NCBI GenBank assembly: GCA_035544395.1
Contig: DATKFM010000251.1
Span: 1 to 13,661, forward strand
Source of the DNA: DATKFM01 sp035544395
Lineage (GTDB): Bacteria > Pseudomonadota > Alphaproteobacteria > Dongiales > Dongiaceae
Length of the DNA: 13,661 nt
Direction: 5' to 3'
The notes below the pieces were generated by a model, which saw only the letters and a list, made by a program, of their open reading frames with translations, was not told the origin of the DNA and ran no database searches. A program made the translations under genes and the position numbers. Below, piece after piece: positions 1 through 8,453 of this stretch. Position 1 is the first letter of the stretch, and each line of letters opens with the position of its first letter.

Positions 1-944
1 GTGATCGCCGAGCCGGTTTCGACCTGGGTCCAGGAAATCGTCGAGTTCTTGCCGCGGCAGGCGCCGCGCTTGGTGACGAAGTTATAGATGCCGCCCTTGC
101 CGTTCTCGTCGCCGGGGTACCAGTTCTGCACGGTCGAGTACTTGATTTCCGCGTCATCGAGCGCGACCAGCTCGACCACAGCGGCGTGCAGCTGGTTCTC
201 GTCGCGCATCGGCGCGGTGCAGCCTTCGAGGTAGCTCACATAGCTGCCGCGATCGGCGATGATCAGGGTGCGTTCGAACTGGCCGGTCTGCGCCGCATTG
301 ATGCGGAAATAGGTCGACAGTTCCATCGGGCAGCGCACGCCCGCGGGCACATAGACGAAAGACCCATCAGTGAAGACGGCGGAGTTGAGCGTGGCGTAGA
401 AATTGTCGGAATAGGGGACGACGCTGCCCAGATACTTGCGCACCAGCTCCGGGTGATTTTTCACCGCATCCGATATCGAGCAGAAGATGACGCCGACTTC
501 CTCCAGCTTCTTCTTGAAGGTGGTGGCGACGGACACGCTGTCGAACACGGCGTCGACGGCAACGCCGGCCAGCCGCTCCTGCTCGCGCAGGGGAATGCCG
601 AGTTTCTCGTAGGTCTTCAGCAGCTCGGGATCGATCTCGTCCAGGCTCTTCGGCGTGATCTTCTGTTTCGGCGCGGCGTAGTAATAGGCGTCCTGGTAGT
701 CGATGGCCGGAAAGCCGATCTTGGCCCATTTGGGATCTTCCATCTGGGTCCAGGTGCGGTAGGACTTGAGGCGCCAATCCAGCAGCCACTGCGGCTCGCC
801 CTTCTTATCGGAGATGAAGCGGACCGTATCCTCGCTCAGCCCCTTGGGCGCCATGTCCGACTCGATGTCGGTGACGAAGCCGTACTTGTACTTCTCGCCG
901 GCGAGCGAGTGGACTTTCTCGGCCGTTTCAGCCGTGCTGGCCAT
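1..944 (-). CDS. sufB: Fe-S cluster assembly protein SufB (N-terminal 314 residues, cut by window edge)
   Basis: SufB is the core scaffold subunit of the cytosolic SufBCD complex, which assembles Fe-S clusters from sulfur delivered by SufS/SufE and is powered by the SufC ATPase. The reverse-strand translation begins MASTAETAEKVHSLAGEKYK and carries the family signatures: WLLDWRLKSYRTW near residue 54, VYVPAGVRCPMELSTYFRIN near 203, the SYLEGCTAPM stretch near 242, and KRGACRGKNSTISWTQVETG near 294. The ATG at 944 is preceded by a strong GGAAGGA ribosome site. Family members are about 480-495 residues, so roughly a third of the protein, including the C-terminal sulfur-acceptor cysteine region, lies beyond base 1. 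It starts 18 bases after the Rrf2 regulator gene and is surely cotranscribed with it. The identification is very secure. sufC, sufD and sufS probably follow outside the window, which I infer from usual operon order. Confidence 0.97.
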   Translation of the reverse strand, partial: MASTAETAEKVHSLAGEKYKYGFVTDIESDMAPKGLSEDTVRFISDKKGEPQWLLDWRLKSYRTWTQMEDPKWAKIGFPAIDYQDAYYYAAPKQKITPKSLDEIDPELLKTYEKLGIPLREQERLAGVAVDAVFDSVSVATTFKKKLEEVGVIFCSISDAVKNHPELVRKYLGSVVPYSDNFYATLNSAVFTDGSFVYVPAGVRCPMELSTYFRINAAQTGQFERTLIIADRGSYVSYLEGCTAPMRDENQLHAAVVELVALDDAEIKYSTVQNWYPGDENGKGGIYNFVTKRGACRGKNSTISWTQVETGSAI

Positions 945-962
945 GAGTGTCCTTCCGGTCGG

Positions 963-1451
963 TTATGATTTTGCCAGGCTTGGCGCCGTTGCCGGGGTCG
1001 TCACGGCTTCGGCAGCGGGCCAGGGCAGGGGAGCGCGCACGGGCATGGCCGGCGCCAACTCAGAGATGGGAACGCTGGCCAAAGCGGCGCGGATCGCCTC
1101 GTTCAGGCGGTGCCAGCCATGGCGGGTTGGGCACAACGATTCGACGTCGCAGGCCCCGACATTGCCTTCCTCCAGGCAGATGGTCAGGGCGATTGGCCCG
1201 TCCACAGCAGTAACAATGTCCGCAGCGGTAATCTGGCCGGGGTCGCGGGCGAGGCGATAACCGCCCTTGGCGCCTCGGATCGAGGTCAAAATTCCTGTTT
1301 TTGCCAATGCAGCCAATAGCTTACTGACTGTCGGCGCGGGCAGTCCGGTGACCTCCGCGAGGTCATATGCATTATGGCATTGGCCAGGGTGTCCGGCGAT
1401 ATGACACGCCAGCACCACCCCATAGTCCGCCAGCCTGCTGACTCTGATCAT
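963..1451 (-). CDS. Rrf2/IscR-family SUF operon transcriptional regulator
   Basis: A 162-residue Rrf2-family repressor of the type that precedes sufB and senses Fe-S status. The N-terminal winged helix spans about residues 1-70: MIRVSRLADYGVVLA, then AEVTGLPAPTVSKLLAAL as recognition helix, and RGAKGGYRLAR as wing. A dimerisation helix and a cysteine cluster follow, with C92, C101 and C107 (spacing CX8CX5C), which in IscR-type proteins coordinate a [2Fe-2S] cluster. The family's GPIAL and CPTRHGW stretches are present. The alanine/proline-rich tail after about residue 130 is variable. It resembles the SUF-system regulators of Xanthomonas and alphaproteobacteria more than E. coli IscR. The ATG at 1451 sits about 17 bases from a perfect palindrome that it probably binds, so negative autoregulation is likely. 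No gene symbol is given because naming differs between lineages. Confidence 0.93.
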   Translation of the reverse strand: MIRVSRLADYGVVLACHIAGHPGQCHNAYDLAEVTGLPAPTVSKLLAALAKTGILTSIRGAKGGYRLARDPGQITAADIVTAVDGPIALTICLEEGNVGACDVESLCPTRHGWHRLNEAIRAALASVPISELAPAMPVRAPLPWPAAEAVTTPATAPSLAKS

Positions 1452-1467
1452 CGCCGCCGCCTGTTCC

Positions 1468-1494
1468 GAAATACGACTAAATTAGTCGTATTTC
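1468..1494. promoter_or_regulatory. Perfect 27-base palindromic operator of the suf operon
   Basis: Two 13-base arms, GAAATACGACTAA (1468-1480) and TTAGTCGTATTTC (1482-1494), are exact reverse complements around a single central A. The core GACTAAATTAGTC keeps the GACT...AGTC halves of IscR type 1 sites. It lies just after the -10 element of the regulator promoter and covers the likely transcription start. That position fits repression by the adjacent Rrf2 protein. The palindrome is seen directly; the binding protein is inferred. Confidence 0.88.
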
Positions 1495-1495
1495 A

Positions 1496-1523
1496 AAGAT
1501 AGGCAGAATACCAGGAGTGTCAA
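1496..1523 (-). promoter_or_regulatory. Sigma-70-type promoter of the Rrf2 regulator-sufB operon
   Basis: Read on the minus strand, a perfect TTGACA (-35, bases 1523-1518) is followed after 16 bases by TATCTT (-10, bases 1501-1496). The -10 ends one base before the 27-base palindrome, so a bound regulator would block open-complex formation or clearance. The remaining gap up to the kinase stop codon (1524-1570) holds only a short GGAGC/GCTCC inverted repeat at 1556-1571, which has no clear U-tract. Confidence 0.7.
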
Positions 1524-1570
1524 GCGGGATAGGGCTGTGGAAACAGGGGCTTCCCGGAGCGCCGGAGCTC

Positions 1571-3042
<1,472 letters not shown>

Positions 3043-3046
<4 letters not shown>

Positions 3047-3594
3047 TGCGCATTCCCGTCCGAATTGCCGTCAACGGAATCGGCCAGCTCACGGATTTCC
3101 GCGCCGATCAAGAGGCCGCTGCGCTCCGCCTGCGGCAGATCGAGATCGAAGTGGAGGCGATTATCGACCGACTTCAGCCGCAGGATCGCCTCGACGTTTG
3201 CCGGCGTCGCGTCATCGGCCACAGTCAGGATGGGGGATTCATCGATCGCCTGCGCCAGCGTGTTGGCTTCGTCTTCGGAGAGGTCGCCGATCGACAGGAT
3301 CATGCATTCGCCAATTCTTTCCTTCGGCACATTCCGCTCGATCTGCAGCGGCCGACCCTGGATGCGCTGATTGCGGATCTCGCCCCACGCATCGCCGAAG
3401 GGGTCGGCACCTATGGTGCATAGCCGGGCCACGGGACCGACCGGATTGGGCCATCGGACCTGGCGGGCCACGTCGAGAATAAATGCCGCCTTGATCTTGT
3501 AGGCGCGCACCGGGGCTTCGGCGCGCGCAGTCGTTTCGACTGGGCCGAGGATGGCAAATCCGGCAACGAGCAATGACAGCAAGAGCGCGCGCAT
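3043..3594 (-). CDS. YfiR-like periplasmic protein (DUF4154)
   Basis: A 183-residue exported protein of the YfiR family. In Pseudomonas, YfiR is a small periplasmic protein that represses the CHASE8 domain of the diguanylate cyclase YfiN and releases it on redox or envelope stress. Visible here are a signal peptide (MRALLLSLLVAGFAILGPVE, likely cut after ARA at residue 25), the family opening YKIKAAFILDVARQVRWP (32-49), CTIGADPFG (59-67), ECMILSIGDL (96-105), a degenerate ILTVADD segment, and the closing LHFDLDLPQAERSGLLIGAE. Two cysteines, C59 and C97, could form the conserved disulfide. The frame is open back to a TTG at 3624. I prefer the ATG at 3594 because it opens a normal signal peptide, but neither start has a good ribosome site. 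It overlaps the kinase gene by four bases and most likely controls that kinase. Confidence 0.88.
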
Positions 3595-3799
3595 TGGTCT
3601 GGACGTTCGGGTACCGGTAAACAACAGGAGGCAAATATGGCGGCGGCGCCTCCTATCCGCCTGAACTCACGCGGAAAATCCGCAGCCAATCATTTCACAA
3701 TAATGGTTAATATTGAGTTTCAGCAAAATTTGCGGATTCGGGAAGAGGCGTTAAGTGCCCGTTACCGGAATAGCCCGTAAACGGTTGAATTGTTTACGA
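3595..3799. other. Intergenic region between adhesin and yfiR-like gene
   Basis: About 200 bases without a gene. On the minus strand TTGCTG (3726-3721) and TATTGT (3702-3697) are 18 bases apart and could be a weak promoter for the yfiR-kinase pair. The region also holds a short inverted repeat, GCGGA-AAA-TCCGC (3671-3683), about 80 bases upstream of the chosen yfiR start. Its middle is AT-richer than the surrounding genes, as expected of a promoter region. Confidence 0.4.
3776..3798 (-). terminator. Stem-loop directly after the adhesin stop codon
   Basis: CGTAAAC (3776-3782) and GTTTACG (3792-3798) form a perfect 7-base stem around a 9-base loop, beginning one base past the TAA stop at 3802-3800. 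There is no clear U-tract, so this could be a weak terminator, an mRNA-stabilising 3' structure, or a partial stop that lets some transcription reach yfiR. Confidence 0.35.
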
Positions 3800-6700
3800 T
3801 TAGACGAAGGTGACGTCTTGGTCGACGATCAGCGTCGCGGTGTTTGCGCCCACGAGCTGGGTGTAGATGTTGTTGCCGTTTCCGTCCGAGACGGGGCCTG
3901 ACCATCCGCCGCCACTCATGACCGTGTCGCCCGACTCCCCGGCGATCGTCATCGTGCCGGTTTCGGAAATTGCGAGCACATCAAGGGCCGTCAGGGTTAC
4001 GACGTTCGCCTTTCCGTCGACCATGTTGATGACTTCGATGCTCGATATCGGCGCCAAGTTGAAGTCGATATCGGCGCCATTCAACACCGCCAGCGTGTCT
4101 ATCCCGTTGCCGCCGTTGATACCGCTGATATCTGCGGGATCAAAGATAATCAGGTCATTTCCGTCGCCGCCTGAAATGCCATCATTTCCGGCGCCGCCAT
4201 CGAGCGTATCACTGCCGGCGCCGCCATCCAGAATGTCGATGTCATCGCCGCCATCGAGACTGTCGCTGCCGGCGCCGCCATCCAGAATGTCAGCGTCCTT
4301 GCCGCCGCTGAGCGTGTCATCCTGGTCACCGCCGGTCAGGGTGTCGGCGCCATCAGTTCCGCTGTCGCTGATGCCGGCCGTATCATTCACCACGACGACA
4401 AACGACTCGGTATGCGTAAGGCCTCCGGTATCCTTCGCCGTCACCTGAATTGTGACCGTCGGCTCTGATTCGAAGTCCAGGCTCACGCCCGACGCGAGCT
4501 GCAATGTCCCGGCGATAACCACAAAACGCGCGTCATCGACGGTAAAGGTATGCGTATCACCGATGTCAGGATCAGCAACATTGAGGTTGCCAATGATTTC
4601 GCCAGGCGTCTCCTCGTCAACGTCGTTGGAGTCGAGAGTAATGGCGGTCGGCGCGTCATTGACCGGTGTGACATTGATGGTGGCCGTGGCGGTGTCCGTC
4701 CCGCCCTTGCCGTCGTCGACCTGATAGTCGAACGTGACCACACCGTTGGAGTTCAGCGGCGGCACGTAGCTGAAGGTGCCGTCGGGATTGAAGGTCAGGC
4801 CCGCAATTGGGCTACCTACGAGCGCGTAGGTCAGCGTATCGCCATCCACGTCGGAATCGTTTGTCGACACCTTGCTGTTGAGGGCCGTGTCTTCCTTGGT
4901 GGTGAAGCTGTCGTCGCCGGCGACCGGCGCATCATTGACCGCGGTCACATTGATCGTCGCCGTCGCGGTGTCGGTGCCGCCTTTGCCGTCGGAAACTAGA
5001 TAGGTGAACGTAACCGGCCCGTTGCTGTTCAACGGCGGCGCATAGTTGAAGCTGCCATCGGCATTCAAGGTGAGGCCGGCGACTGGGCCACCGACCAGAC
5101 TGTAGGTCAGGGTGCCGCCATCGACGTCGCTGTCGTTTGCCGCCACCGTGTTGCCGAAAGGCGTGTCTTCATTGGTCGTGAAGGTATCATCGCCGGCCAC
5201 CGGCGCATCATTGACCGGCGTGACGATCAAGGTGACGGATTCAGAATCAGTCTGCGCGCCACCCGCACCGGAGTTTCCCTGATCATTGATACTTACGGTC
5301 AGTGTCGCGTTGGTGTTGCTGTCGAGTGGCGTCGTGAAATCGACACTGCCGCTGGCAATATAGCTGTTGATTGCCGAGATGGGGCCGGTGAGGGTGATAG
5401 TGTTTGTGCCAGATCCTCCGACTATAACGAACCCGCCTGTCAGCGCCGTAAGCGTGCCTGCCGAGACCGACAGAGTGACGACCACGTCGTTCGCGCCAGC
5501 ATCCACATCATTGAAGCTGATGCCGATGATGTCGGAGGGGACGTCCTCGATGACGGAGATACTCGGGGGCACGACAGCGACGGGTGCGTCGTTGACCGGG
5601 TCGACAGTGATGGTCGCTGTGCCGGTATCGGTGCCGCCTTTCCCGTCGGCCACCTGATAGGTGAAGATAACCGATCCGTTGCTGTTCAACGGCGGCGTAT
5701 AGTCGAAGCTGCCATCGGCATGCAAGGTGAGGCCGGCGACCGGACCACCGACCAGCGTGTAGGTCAGGCTATCGCCGTCAACGTCACTGTCGTTTGTCGC
5801 CACCGTGCTGGAGAAGGGGGTGTCCTCAGTGGTAGTGAAGACATCATCGCCAGCCACAGGCGCGTCCTTGACCGGCGTGACGGTGATGGTGGCCGTGGCG
5901 GTGTCCGTCCCGCCCTTGCCGTCGTCGACCTGATAGTCGAACGTGACTATGCCGTTGGAGTTCAACGGCGGAGCGTAGCTGAAGGTGCCGTCGGGGTTGA
6001 AGGTCAGGCCCGCAATTGGCGCACCTACCAGCGAGTAGGTCAGCGTATCGCCATCCACATCGATGTCGTTTGTCGACACCTTGCTGTTGAGGGTCGTGTC
6101 TTCCTTGGTGGTGAAGCTGTCGTCACCGGCGACCGGCGGATCGTTGACCGGGGTCACGTTGATCGTGACCGTCGCAGTGTCCGAGCCGCCTTTGCCGTCG
6201 GAAACCAGATAGGTGAAGTTGACAGTGCCGTTGCTGTTCAACGGCGGCGCGTAGCTGAAAGTACCGTCGCTATTGAACGTGAGGCCGGCGACCGGGCCAC
6301 CGACAAGGCTGTAGGTCAGGGAATCGCCGTCGACATCGCTGTCGTTTGCCGCCACCGTGTCCGAAAAGGGGGTGTCTTCAATCGTGGTGAAGGTATCATC
6401 TCCGGCTACCGGCGCGTCATTGACCGGCGTGACGTTGATGGTGACCGTGGCGGTGTCAGTCCCGCCCTTGCCGTCGTCGACCTGATAGTCGAACGTGACG
6501 GGGCCGTTTGAGTTCAACGGCGGCGTATAGCTGAAGGTGCCGTCGGGGTTGAAGGTCAGGCCGACAATCGGTCCACCAACGAGTGAATACACCAGCGCAC
6601 CACCATCGACATCACTGTCGTTCGCCGTCACAGTTCCGCTGAGGAACGTGTCTTCCTTGGTGGTGAAGGTGTCGTCGCCGGCCACCGGCGCGTCGTTTAC

Positions 6701-8029
6701 GGGTTGAAGATCCAGATTTACAACCGAGCTGTCCGCCTTGGCGCCGCCGGCCCCGGTATTGCCCTTGTCGTTGACCGTAACGGTCAGATTGACATCGGCT
6801 TCGTTGTTGAGCGCCGGCGTGTAGGTGACGTTGCTGCCACCGAGGAAGGCATTGATGTCGGCAAGCGTGCCGCTGAGCGTGAGGCTGGCGGCCGAGCCGG
6901 TGACCGTTACGCCGCCGCCGGTCGTTGCGCTGAGCCCGCCGGAGGGTACCGCGAGCGTGACGGTCATTACTCCCGTGCCGACGTCGACATCGGTGACGGA
7001 TATGCCTGATATCGTCACTGCCGTATCTTCGGTCACTGCAATAGATGCCGGCGCGGTGAGCACCGGTGCGTCATTCACTGCCGTGACGGTCAGCGTAACA
7101 GATGCCACGTCAAAGCCGCCATTGCCGTCGGAAACCTGGTAAGTGAACGAATCCTTCCCGTTGAAGTTCGCGTTGGGCACATATGTGAAGCGGCCATTCG
7201 GATTGAGCGTCAATGTGCCGTTGCTGGGACCGGTGGCGAGAGATACCGAAAGCAGATCGCCATTGCCGTCGGTGTCGTTTTTCAGGACGCCGCTGCCGAC
7301 GACGCTGAGCGTGCCATCTTCGCCAATGGCGTATTTGTCGTTTCCGGCAATCGGCGAAACGTTGAACGGCGGTAGCGGGTCCACCGGATCGGGGACTGGC
7401 GGGAAGAAGGTGTCTTCGTTGGTATCTTCGTTCAGGTTCTCGCGGTTGTTGTTTTCTGTGTCATCCGCCCGGTCGAACAGAGTATCGAGATCGACGGGCT
7501 GCAGTTGCGGCAGGACCGGCGTCGGCTCGGCTGCAACGCGAACGCTCATCAGTTCGAGCAGACTCAATTCTGTCAGATCGCCGACGCATGCATCGGATGA
7601 GTCGGGATTTTCCTGACCCTGGCCCTGAAACTGCTGGATCTCGTCGATCGGCGCGTTGGGATCTGCCGCGGCAACAATCGAGGCCCCTTCCTCGGCTGAG
7701 GGCTCGAGAGCGCCGAAGATCGACGTATCCTGCACGCCTTCCGGGCAAACGGATTCGCCGCCGCTGGATTCCGGCTCGGTCGGAGCGCCAGATTGCGGCG
7801 TTGCCGGCGTTTCTCCACCCGGGACGAAATAGAGGTCGAGCTGCATCAACTGCTCGGCCGTCATGCCGACAAACTCGTTCTGCTGTTCGGGCGAGACAGC
7901 GGCCACGAGCACGACGTCGTTCTCGGTCTGGACAGCATTCTGCGCCACGGTCGCCGAGAGAAGCGACGTGCTATGCCCGCCAGCGAGATTCGCTGCGGGC
8001 GCGTTTTGCTGCGTTGGACTCACTCCCAA
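3800..8029 (-). CDS. Large repetitive RTX-type surface adhesin, probable type I secretion substrate
   Basis: A 1409-residue repetitive exoprotein of the BapA/LapA kind. Residues 1-224 form an acidic, low-complexity head with two cysteines (C95, C148). Then follow a cadherin/Big_9-like domain (225-316), a 126-residue domain (317-442), four 92-residue domains (443-810), a second long domain (811-937), two more 92-residue domains (938-1121), and a cadherin-like domain (about 1122-1222). A run of glycine-aspartate nonapeptides, such as GGAGSDTLDGGAGNDGISGG (about 1227-1296), should bind calcium outside the cell. The tail ends in ATLIVDQDVTFV, common at the C-terminus of type I secreted RTX proteins. 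There is no N-terminal signal peptide. The start is a TTG with GGAG nine bases upstream; a GTG at 8023, eight bases after AAGG, is an alternative. No secretion ABC transporter is in view. Adhesion or biofilm formation is inferred from architecture. Confidence 0.85.
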   Translation of the reverse strand: MGVSPTQQNAPAANLAGGHSTSLLSATVAQNAVQTENDVVLVAAVSPEQQNEFVGMTAEQLMQLDLYFVPGGETPATPQSGAPTEPESSGGESVCPEGVQDTSIFGALEPSAEEGASIVAAADPNAPIDEIQQFQGQGQENPDSSDACVGDLTELSLLELMSVRVAAEPTPVLPQLQPVDLDTLFDRADDTENNNRENLNEDTNEDTFFPPVPDPVDPLPPFNVSPIAGNDKYAIGEDGTLSVVGSGVLKNDTDGNGDLLSVSLATGPSNGTLTLNPNGRFTYVPNANFNGKDSFTYQVSDGNGGFDVASVTLTVTAVNDAPVLTAPASIAVTEDTAVTISGISVTDVDVGTGVMTVTLAVPSGGLSATTGGGVTVTGSAASLTLSGTLADINAFLGGSNVTYTPALNNEADVNLTVTVNDKGNTGAGGAKADSSVVNLDLQPVNDAPVAGDDTFTTKEDTFLSGTVTANDSDVDGGALVYSLVGGPIVGLTFNPDGTFSYTPPLNSNGPVTFDYQVDDGKGGTDTATVTINVTPVNDAPVAGDDTFTTIEDTPFSDTVAANDSDVDGDSLTYSLVGGPVAGLTFNSDGTFSYAPPLNSNGTVNFTYLVSDGKGGSDTATVTINVTPVNDPPVAGDDSFTTKEDTTLNSKVSTNDIDVDGDTLTYSLVGAPIAGLTFNPDGTFSYAPPLNSNGIVTFDYQVDDGKGGTDTATATITVTPVKDAPVAGDDVFTTTEDTPFSSTVATNDSDVDGDSLTYTLVGGPVAGLTLHADGSFDYTPPLNSNGSVIFTYQVADGKGGTDTGTATITVDPVNDAPVAVVPPSISVIEDVPSDIIGISFNDVDAGANDVVVTLSVSAGTLTALTGGFVIVGGSGTNTITLTGPISAINSYIASGSVDFTTPLDSNTNATLTVSINDQGNSGAGGAQTDSESVTLIVTPVNDAPVAGDDTFTTNEDTPFGNTVAANDSDVDGGTLTYSLVGGPVAGLTLNADGSFNYAPPLNSNGPVTFTYLVSDGKGGTDTATATINVTAVNDAPVAGDDSFTTKEDTALNSKVSTNDSDVDGDTLTYALVGSPIAGLTFNPDGTFSYVPPLNSNGVVTFDYQVDDGKGGTDTATATINVTPVNDAPTAITLDSNDVDEETPGEIIGNLNVADPDIGDTHTFTVDDARFVVIAGTLQLASGVSLDFESEPTVTIQVTAKDTGGLTHTESFVVVVNDTAGISDSGTDGADTLTGGDQDDTLSGGKDADILDGGAGSDSLDGGDDIDILDGGAGSDTLDGGAGNDGISGGDGNDLIIFDPADISGINGGNGIDTLAVLNGADIDFNLAPISSIEVINMVDGKANVVTLTALDVLAISETGTMTIAGESGDTVMSGGGWSGPVSDGNGNNIYTQLVGANTATLIVDQDVTFV
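4142..4351 (-). repeat. RTX calcium-binding nonapeptide repeats
   Basis: About seven to eight degenerate GGxGxDxLx units in residues 1227-1296, including DTLTGGDQDD, DILDGGAGSD, DTLDGGAGND and ISGGDGNDLIIF. They form the parallel beta-roll typical of type I secreted proteins, which folds only once it meets external calcium. The DNA is visibly repetitive: the CTGCCGGCGCCGCCATC word recurs. Confidence 0.9.
4667..5218 (-). repeat. Second tandem block of two 276-base repeat units (adhesin domains R5-R6)
   Basis: Two further 276-base units (5218-4943 and 4942-4667). R5 resembles R2 (VAANDSDVDG, NFTYLVSDGKGG-like) and R6 resembles R3 (TKEDT, LNSKVSTND, FDYQVDDGKGG). The R5-R6 pair therefore looks like a copy of the R2-R3 pair rather than two independent additions. 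Confidence 0.88.
5219..5599 (-). repeat. Long adhesin domain copy B' (127 residues)
   Basis: This domain interrupts the 92-residue array. It is a diverged copy of the 126-residue domain encoded at 7081-6704. Both have EDxxxxIxGIS near the start, a DVDxG segment, and close with NDxGNxGAGGAxxDS. Each copy directly precedes a block of the short repeats, so the long domain probably marks the front of each block. Confidence 0.75.
5600..6703 (-). repeat. Tandem array of four 276-base repeat units (adhesin domains R1-R4)
   Basis: Four consecutive units of exactly 276 bases (6703-6428, 6427-6152, 6151-5876, 5875-5600) encode 92-residue Ig/cadherin-like domains. They open PVNDAPVAGDD or close variants and share EDT, NDSDVDG, PPLNSNG and DGKGGTDTAT. 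R1 and R3 belong to one subtype (FNPDGTFSY, FDYQVDDGKGG) and R2 and R4 to the other (EDTPF, GGPVAGLT, GGxDT preceded by a different strand). The array therefore has a 552-base higher-order period. Confidence 0.9.
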
Positions 8030-8267
8030 GACCTTAGACTCCGTCCTCTATCGCTGACGGTTAACGCGGGCCTAACCCTGCGCTTATAACAAGCCACGGA
8101 ACCCCTAAACGCTTCGTTAAGAAACGGGGCCGATTGGCAAAAAACGCGTCAACCTTTCGGGATTTTCACCATGTTAATGCAACGCATCAATTCGCGTATA
8201 AAATATATGAATCAATTACTTACTATGTACCTTTACAGTAACAGATTATAATTAACAAAGATTACCA

Positions 8268-8284
8268 GGGCGAAGATTTCGCCC
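8268..8284. other. Perfect hairpin in the divergent region
   Basis: GGGCGAA (8268-8274) and TTCGCCC (8278-8284) pair perfectly over a 3-base loop. No gene ends nearby on either strand and a U-tract is lacking, so it is more likely an operator or leader structure than a terminator. It lies three bases from the palindrome at 8287-8299. Confidence 0.5.
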
Positions 8285-8286
8285 GG

Positions 8287-8299
8287 TTTGTGCCACAAA
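8287..8299. promoter_or_regulatory. Operator-like palindrome TTTGTG-C-CACAAA
   Basis: A perfect 6+1+6 inverted repeat. Its centre matches the TNGTNNNACNA consensus of FadR-subfamily GntR repressors, which commonly control amino acid, sugar acid and amide catabolic operons. It lies about 195 bases before the ribokinase start. No regulator gene is in the window, so the binding protein is unknown. Confidence 0.45.
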
Positions 8300-8394
8300 T
8301 GTAAATAATACAGCAGACAATCTATAGAAACGGACGCTGCCCGGAAGCCGATTTTCCCCTCCCTCACGCGCCGGATTTGACCCCATTTCGGCCA

Positions 8395-8453
8395 TGCCAC
8401 TTGGCGAAACGCCAGAGCCAAGGCAGGTTTCGAATCTCAGCCGGTTTCCGGCT
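8395..8453 (+). promoter_or_regulatory. Tandem stem-loops in the leader of the catabolic operon
   Basis: Bases 8395-8425 can fold as a stem of nine pairs, TGC plus CTTGGC with GCCAAG plus GCA, with a 2-base bulge. The competing hairpin TGGCG-AAA-CGCCA (8402-8414) uses the same bases, and a third option pairs CGAAAC (8405-8410) with GTTTCG (8427-8432). A separate hairpin, AGCCGG-TTT-CCGGCT, lies at 8439-8453. The set ends about 25 bases before the AAGGGA ribosome site. It matches no riboswitch class I recognise. Confidence 0.4.

Noticed and set aside
186..968. 260-codon open frame on the plus strand
   Set aside because: It is antisense to sufB, whose protein is unmistakable; the frame is a product of high GC third positions.
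5720..6511. 263-codon repetitive open frame on the plus strand
   Set aside because: It runs antisense across the adhesin repeats, and its own repetitiveness simply mirrors the 276-base units.
4667..6703. Regular repeats that might suggest a CRISPR or satellite array
   Set aside because: The unit is 276 bases, stays in frame and codes for protein domains; there are no short identical repeats with unique spacers.
7330..8029. LapG-type cleavage site and retention module in the adhesin head
   Set aside because: Ala-Ala pairs occur (for example near residues 121 and 166), but no retention-module sequence is recognisable, so periplasmic proteolytic release cannot be claimed.
8268..8284. Hairpin as an intrinsic terminator
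   Set aside because: No gene ends on either side and the following bases lack a proper U-tract, so it was kept only as an unexplained structure.
8281..8295. Sigma-54-like TGGCAC element on the minus strand
   Set aside because: The -24 half is good, but the -12 half reads GGGC instead of TTGC and is part of a hairpin. The start would also be about 240 bases from the adhesin.
8233..8421. 62-codon minus-strand open frame in the divergent region
   Set aside because: It spans the palindrome, the hairpin and the AT-rich core. I did not find a ribosome site and see no similarity to a known family.
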